Source of the DNA: Adineta ricciae
Lineage: Eukaryota; Rotifera; Eurotatoria; Adinetida; Adinetidae
Assembly (NCBI GenBank): GCA_905250025.1
Contig: CAJNOJ010000009.1
Span: 496,001-560,000 of the forward strand
Direction: 5' to 3'
DNA: 64,000 nucleotides
Shown here: one piece after another, positions 58,262 to 64,000 of the stretch
Numbering within the stretch: the stretch's first letter is position 1
How the letters are laid out: every line of letters starts with the position of its first letter
Position numbers and translations under genes: made by a program
The notes under the pieces: generated by a model
What the model was told of the DNA's origin: nothing
Seen by the model: the letters and a program-made list of their open reading frames with translations, nothing else
Database searches by the model: none

Positions 58262-59799
58262 ATGACAAAAAAAGGCTTGACGGGAGCCTCATCGCCGTCG
58301 GAGACCTATGATAATGGTGGGCCTGCCGCCGGTCGTTTCGTTTGTTCAATGTGTGCCAAAGTCTATCGATCGGGTGCTGGATTACGTTATCACAAGAAGA
58401 AACGACATCGAGGTAGGTCAGTCTTATCTAGTGAAAATCAAGCCGAGGGATAATTTCTGAAATAAATCAAGTATTGTTATATTAATTATGCCTATTTTTT
58501 TTCCGTCGGGGAAGGCGTGGTCGAACCAACTGCACTTCATCGAGTCAAGTGTCAAGAACCTGGTTGTACATATCAAATGTTAGCTATCTCTGATCTTCGG
58601 TATGCTTAAAATCAGATTTGAAAGCAAGTTATCGATTCTTTTTTGTCTTCTTAGGAATCATCTGTCAAATCATCATCAAAAACCAGAATATAAGTGCACA
58701 GAAGAAAAGAAATTCACCAGTCATGCAGGTAAATGAATGAAAACTTGATTTTTCTGGTTTTTATCGTCGTTCTCATTGTCAAACAGATTTCACTGAATGG
58801 AAATCATCATTTGAAAGTCTAACTGGTTCGAAGTATGTGAAAAACTGTGGTGCAAAGGGCAAATCGGACAATCAAACCACAGAATATTATTACTGTAATC
58901 GTACAGGACCATGTAAGTAATCCCGTTCTGTCTTTTGGAAATCCGCAACAAGTTTGTATGATTTTTTAGTTAGTCAGGGTTTACGCCGAAATAAAGCTCA
59001 GGGTTCATTACGCGGTGGTATACATTGTACATCATCAATGAAAGTTGAAATACAGAATGACGAACATATTACTGTACAATATTATCCTGCTCATTATGGA
59101 CATTCAAACTTATCGGGCTCCGATGATTTCCATTTGTCTGAGAATAGTATGACTATGGGAGGCGTGAATGGTAATTCATCGTCTATGATTAGCAATGGCC
59201 ATCAGCAGCAACAAGAACACGCACAACATGCTTCCAATCACTATTCGTCGCAAGGTGGTGATTGTTCATCATCGTCATCGCCTGGTTCGGCATCAACAAG
59301 TCCATCAGGCGGTTCAAATTCGAATTCAAATTATCCACTATCGTCATCAATAATGCAACCTACAGATCGTCAGTCTGTAACTACATCGAATATATCGATA
59401 AAAAACAATAATATGACTAATACTAATATTTCTCATAATCCTATTTCGTTACAAAACCAAATGTCGCATTGTATCATAATATCACCCTCGTTTGTTGTTG
59501 AAGAAACATTACCGTCACATTCCACTCAACATTCAGCACCGGTGCTTGCTGTTCAACAACAGCCGCAACAACAACAACAACAACAAACTAATCAACATCT
59601 ACCATCGACGAGTGCCAATGCTACTTCCACAACAAACTTACCAGCCAAAAAGGACAAATGTGTATCGGATATAATGCACGAAGCTTTTCAAATTCTTTCC
59701 TATTGGCCATTAGATCACCATCACGGTCTGGTGACTGCCGAGAATGACTATCAAATACCTCATTCTCATGTTAACATGGACGAACATCTTATGTTCTAA
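58262..59799 (+). CDS. C2H2 zinc-finger protein with transposase-like zinc domain, copy B
   Basis: Five exons in phase: 58262-58412, 58515-58599, 58655-58728, 58787-58912, 58970-59799; 421 residues. It runs parallel to copy A: both start MTKK, then CSMCAKVYRSGAGLRYHKKK, CQEPGCTYQMLAISDLRNHL, DFTEWKSSFESLTGSKYVKN, YYYCNRTGP, GIHCTSSMKVEI and VQYYPAHYGH. Copy A encodes the second finger in one exon (55975-56139), while copy B has an intron after ISDLR at 58600-58654. The N-terminal Gln/Thr domain of A is missing in B, whereas B carries a long Ser/Asn/Gln/His tail ending SHVNMDEHLMF. The two arose by tandem duplication. It is likely a nuclear DNA-binding regulator; the target is unknown. Confidence 0.75.
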
Positions 59800-60386
59800 T
59801 ATTGTTTTTTCTCCTTTTTATTTCGTAGTTTTCTCTTTTTTTGGCGCATCCCATTCAATGTGATCAAATAACATGTCTTTTGTTCTTGTTATTGAACACA
59901 TTTAAAAAAAAGAAACAGTGCTTGTTCTCCGATCAACATTGAACAAAAAACTCTTTTGTTTTTGGACATATATACATATCTACAATCATTTGTTTGTTCT
60001 TTTTTCACTTCATTTCTTTTCCTACTTCCTGTCATTCATTCCTTTTCTGATGAATTGTTTGTGTTTCTTTTTTCCCGCAAATATCTCTTGTTCTTTCCTG
60101 TGGTTGTTGCACGTACACGGATAACTCGGATGATTATTTTGCACATGCAAATGAAAAAACGAATTAGATCTTTGTTTGGTTTTTCTTCTCTCTGCTTTTT
60201 CTTTTTTTTCTTTCTTTCTTTCTACATTTCATTATCATCATTGTTGAGAAAACAAATTCCAACATTTATTTAATCAAACAATTACATTAGAAAGATTTTC
60301 AAATGTTGATAATGATTTTTTTTTATATTAATGTATCTTAAGAATGGCATGAATAAAAGTAAATGTTAAAGATCATTCCTTTGCAG
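59800..60386. other. Intergenic, promoter of the PPR-DYW gene
   Basis: This is a T-rich 590-bp stretch with no coding motif. It ends in CCTTTGCAG directly before the ATG at 60387, a good 3' splice acceptor. An alternative in-frame ATG lies upstream at 60363. Confidence 0.4.
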
Positions 60387-63097
60387 ATGCTATCACAGTA
60401 TAAAATTCGAGATCGTCATTGTTCAATGATTTGTTTACGATTACTGACAAGTACAAAAGATACTTCTCAGAGCGATCAACAATTGACCAGTAATTTGTGT
60501 CGAGAATATGGTCGTCGAATGAAAACTCATCTTAATCGTGCTGAGAATGATCGAGTATTGAGTTTATTCGATGAACTTATTCAGAAGCATCAAATCAAAC
60601 CAACTTATATGAATTATCTACTTGCGATGCAAGCAATCACCGGTTCAAAACAGAGGATAGAAGCAGATCGATTGCATGATCTCGTAGAACAAGATGATTC
60701 GATTAGGAATGGAACTCAGATGCAAAGAGGACTTGTTTATATGTATGCTGTCGCTCTCGGCGATGTTTCCCATGCAGAGAAACTTGTAGCGGCCATGCCT
60801 AAACCAACTCATATCAGTATATTCGCTACTCTTATGACTGTAAGCAGTCTTTTCTGAGTATGACAGGAAAAGAAATCAATATTGATGATTGTTAGGGATA
60901 CATTCGTCATGGCACGCCTGAAAAAGCTGTAGAATTATTCACTAAAATTGAAAACGACGGACAATTAACACATGATCGATTTTCTTACACTGGTACATAT
61001 CATTCTATGATAAATGAACTTATTCGTACAATATTTTCATTTAGCAATGATCAATGCATGTTCGAAATTAGGCGATTATGCTCGAGGGAAAGAAATCATC
61101 GATCGAATTCTCGCAAATAACGATCCACATTTGCTACAGAACGCAAATCTTATTACTACGATGATTGATATGCTCGTAAAGTTGTTTCCTCGAAGAGTTT
61201 CATTTTCGTGAGGAACTTTGTTTCTAAGGGTAAAGCTGGAAGTCATCTTCAACAATGTATTCAATTATTTAACTCTATTCAATTGGAAAAACGCACGGCA
61301 TCTCTTTACAACGCGATGATGAAAGCATATAACAAATCAGCTGTGCCAAAGGAAACCTTGGCATTATTCGAACAAAGAATTAGTGAAGAATCTTATAAAC
61401 CTGATCGCATTCATTTTCTTCTTGTATTCAATGCGTGTAAGTTCGAAACAAATTAACTGTTAATAAAGTCTTCGCCAACTATTCAGGTGCAAAAATTGGA
61501 CGCGTATGTTTGAAAGATGCACACAAATACTATCAACGAATGCTGGACGATTTGCGTTCATGCGCGCGAAATCCTCGTTGCCGAAACGCTGCTATTGACA
61601 TGTACGTAAATCGATTCTTGACGTGATCGGAGATGTGACGCAAGTTCATTATAGGTTTGGCAAGTGTGCAGATCTTCAAATGGCTAGGAGCATTTTCGAA
61701 ACAAATCAAGATTTAAACGATATTGTCTCATGGGGAACAATTGTAAGTTTAAATTTCTATTTCAAGAGCTGGATCGAAGTTTTCGACATGAAATTTGTTT
61801 TAGCTCAATACTTATGCTCTGCATGCCAATGGACGACAAGTACTTCATATGTTTGAGCGCATGCAAATGGAAACAGAGATCAAACCGAATGCACAGATCT
61901 ATTCCACAGTAGATTTCGTTTTTCAGTTCAGATAGAAATCGACATCATTATTGATTGTGTTGTTTCTAGGTGCTCAATGCTTGTTCGCATTCAGGTTTAC
62001 TTGATGAAGCGAAGAAAATATTTTCCCAATGTAAAATCGAATTACCTGAACTTTGGAAATATATTACAATCGTAACGAAAATAGAAACAAAGATATTTTT
62101 CTCTCTAAGTAGCATTTAGATTGATGCACTAGCTCGAGCTGATCGATTCGACGAAGTAACACATTTAGTAAACATTACTCGTTTTCTTTACATTTATATT
62201 CTTAGGCATTAAAAATGATTGACAAATACGAATTAACAAACCCCCCGTCGATGACAATGTACATGTCCATATTGAGCTGTGCACGTCGCTGCGGTCTTGT
62301 ATCAGTTGCTGAAACTATAGTTCGTCGTCTGGAGGATTTGAATACGTTTCGATCGGAAGATTTGAAAGTTGCCTACGTAATGCTTGGTATACTTTTGTTT
62401 GTTAGGTATCTGTTTGTTTTTCGTCATTGGATCTTTTCTCTAGCTAATCTTTACAATGCTCAAGGTCGTCGAGAAGATGCTTTCAAGATTCGACAGTTAA
62501 TGCGAGACAAGCAAACGAAGAAAATGCCTGGTTTGACGTGGATTGAGATCGATGGAATTTTACATGAGTTCTATTCGAATGAGTAAACTTCTAATTCTAT
62601 GTTTCAACTATGTTTTAACCACTAATGCGTCCATTTAGTCGTCGTCATCGCCAAACTGATGAAATCTATAACGAAGTGGCTCGTATTGATGATGAATTAG
62701 AAAAAGACGGACATATGGTAGATAACAATTCCGTGCCTAGTGGTAGTGTACATAGTGGTAATAAAAAAGATAAATTTCATTTGGTGGCAACGGAGATTGC
62801 TCTGTTTAGAAAAGCTAGCCATTGCTCTAGCATTAATTTCAACATCTTCTGGAAGTTCACTTGTGCTTACAAAGAACCTACGCATATGTCCAGATTGTCA
62901 TGAAATGTTAAAACGTCTATCGAAATTACGCAATCGAAAAATTGTTTTCAGTAAGGAAACTGACAGCTTTCTTTTTGAAACAATACGTTGTCAGGTTATG
63001 ACGAAGAGTTAACAAACAATGTTCTTTTTTCTTAGGAGATTCATTTCGATACCACGAATTCGCTGATGGCCAATGTTCATGCGGCGATTTTCTCTGA
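60387..63097 (+). CDS. Plant-type PPR protein with E-like and DYW cytidine-deaminase domain
   Basis: Fourteen exons, every junction in phase: 60387-60839, 60896-60992, 61045-61175, 61229-61436, 61487-61601, 61655-61742, 61804-61908, 61970-62071, 62120-62155, 62206-62386, 62444-62582, 62639-62757, 62810-62950, 63036-63097; 658 residues. The start (MLSQYKIRDRHCSMICLRLL) looks like a mitochondrial presequence. A run of PPR repeats follows, with plant-style phrases such as AAIDMFGKCADLQMARSIFE, DIVSWGTI and KPNAQIYSTVLNACSHSGLL. Then comes PGLTWIEIDGILHEFY, the E+-like motif. The DYW deaminase follows, with HSEKLAIALALI (active-site HxE), NLRICPDCHEM (CxxC) and the second zinc site YHEFADGQCSCGDFL. 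It ends in DFL instead of DYW. Such proteins bind one RNA site and convert C to U in organelles. Confidence 0.93.
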
Positions 63098-63473
63098 CCA
63101 ATCTCTTTTGATGAACTTTTCAATTTATGAAACACACAAAAGCAATCGGTGTTACAAACAAAGCATCCAAAAATAAAACCTTTTTATGAGACATTCGTTT
63201 GCGCTGTAATATCTGTCAATCAAGATCACTTGATAAAACTTTCGATTGTTTTTTCATCCAACATTGCTAATGTATATTTCTCGAAGGAAAAATTTGAAGT
63301 TTGATTACTTGTATACGCCTACCATATTAATCTTTGAGAGTTCTTGTGCAATGTCTTTATTTTCTTCGCGGCCGAAAAGAAAAAGAAGTAATATCGTCTC
63401 TGGTGCGAAGCACGTGTCTTTTCATTTTCCAAGCAGAGGTGAAGCAATTGTTTAGTGGGTAAATTGGCAACTA
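63098..63473. other. Intergenic, no gene seen
   Basis: The gap holds the PPR gene's 3' flank, with an AATAAA near 63172-63178, and the promoter of the RRM gene. It ends with CAATTGTTTAG some 20 bp before the ATG at 63474, an acceptor-like site. Confidence 0.4.
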
Positions 63474-64000
63474 ATGGCGGACAAGAACCATCCTCAAAAA
63501 GATCGTCCAGTAAAATTAAATAGATGAACAGCTGTGAGTCTCTTTTTAATTTATGATCATTGTTTAGAGATTTGTATACGATCACTCGCCGTCTGGAGCT
63601 TTACCACCGAATGTAATGGGAACTGAATCGTCAAAATACACAGTCTTGGTTAAACATATTCCTGCACAGGTGAGTCGGCAGACAATTATTGATTTTGCCA
63701 GTCGATTTGGAACATTACGCGCTGAACCTTACATTACTCAGAGCACAGGTACACTTTCAAGTAATAGTATTAGCTCATGTTCATTAACTCTGTACTTTAG
63801 AAAAACTACGAAAACTTGCTTGCCTTACTTTTACAGAACAGGCCGCTGTTGAACGTTGCATGAATGGCGATCGTCAAAGTTACAATCTCAACGGTTATCC
63901 GATCTCTGTACAACGATATCTTCCTGTTGGTCTGACGTTCACGGAAAGCTATCGTTTGCTTCTTAGTTTCATCGAAAATAGTTCGAATGTAGTGCTGAGC
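63474..64000 (+). CDS. RNA-recognition-motif protein, 5' part
   Basis: Three exons are visible: 63474-63509, 63568-63748 and 63837 to the window edge; phases agree. The translation starts MADKNHPQKDRPRFVYDHSP. It then reads SSKYTVLVKHIPAQVSRQTI, IDFASRFGTLRAEPYI, then EQAAVERCMNGDRQSYNLNG and YPISVQRYLP. That is the strand-helix-strand-strand-helix-strand order of an RRM, with LVKHIP as RNP2. The RNP1 strand is weak. The gene continues past 64000 (LTFTESYRLLLSFIENSSN), so nothing can be said of further domains or the exact family. Confidence 0.65.

Noticed and set aside
62757..62810. Apparent break in the DYW domain before the active-site HSE
   Set aside because: A phase-1 intron rebuilds the Glu codon exactly, giving HSEKLAIA; no damage is needed.

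Overview
The window is intron-dense, AT-rich nuclear DNA from an animal. Most introns are 40-60 bp and intergenic gaps are short. The best fit is a bdelloid rotifer (Adineta or Rotaria type). Three things point there: a histone H2A with a long extra C-terminal tail and introns, which matches the H2A variants described for bdelloids; a plant-type PPR-DYW RNA-editing factor, a family reported in bdelloids and otherwise mostly in land plants and some protists; and a LEA-like amphipathic-helix gene of the sort linked to desiccation tolerance. I assigned exons by hand, by reading frames and checking intron phase across nearly every junction. Boundaries should be good to about one base, but none is backed by transcripts.

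Layout. 1-133 (-): 5' end of a class-V aminotransferase-like enzyme. 1068-1790 (-): MRPS18B. 4286-9577 (+): TANGO1/cTAGE5-like ER export factor. 10223-12437 (-): vWA-domain protein. 13741-15211 (+): SLC33A1-like acetyl-CoA transporter. 15510-16535 (+): intronless wax-synthase-like acyltransferase. 16942-17906 (+): astacin protease. 18060-20792 (-): Distal-less/Dlx homeobox gene with an 18-nt exon inside the homeobox. 22430-24375 (-): SH3BGR-like protein with RRRRGWD repeats. 25725-26543 (+): UBA-PTH2 fusion. 26962-27390 (+): TIMM9. 27531-29682 (-): 15-exon coiled-coil protein. 30090-30959 (+): LEA-like protein. 30960-35251: long gene-free stretch. 35252-40013 (+): Ser/Thr/Asn-rich coiled-coil protein, its stop codon directly followed by repeat DNA (40014-41000). 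41101-42677 (-): ciliary-type coiled-coil protein. 43033-43920 (+): two-domain Ly6-like protein. 44101-44740 (-) and 45027-45641 (+): divergent H2A/H2B pair.

45898-54208 (-): CYB5R, HYI, NELFCD, CNPase and UROD, all on one strand. The last four are only 91-137 bp apart and each has a 3' splice-site-like sequence just before its ATG, which suggests spliced-leader processing of an operon-like cluster. 55418-57244 and 58262-59799 (+): tandem paralogues with C2H2 fingers plus a transposase-like zinc domain. 60387-63097 (+): PPR-DYW gene. 63474-64000 (+): start of an RRM protein.

The genes are mostly unrelated housekeeping, ciliary, developmental and stress genes, so there is no single pathway. 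The most interesting loci are the apparently complete PPR-DYW gene (14 exons, full deaminase signature), the LEA-like gene, the histone pair, the operon-like cluster, the modular SH3BGR-RGW gene and the zinc-finger tandem duplication.
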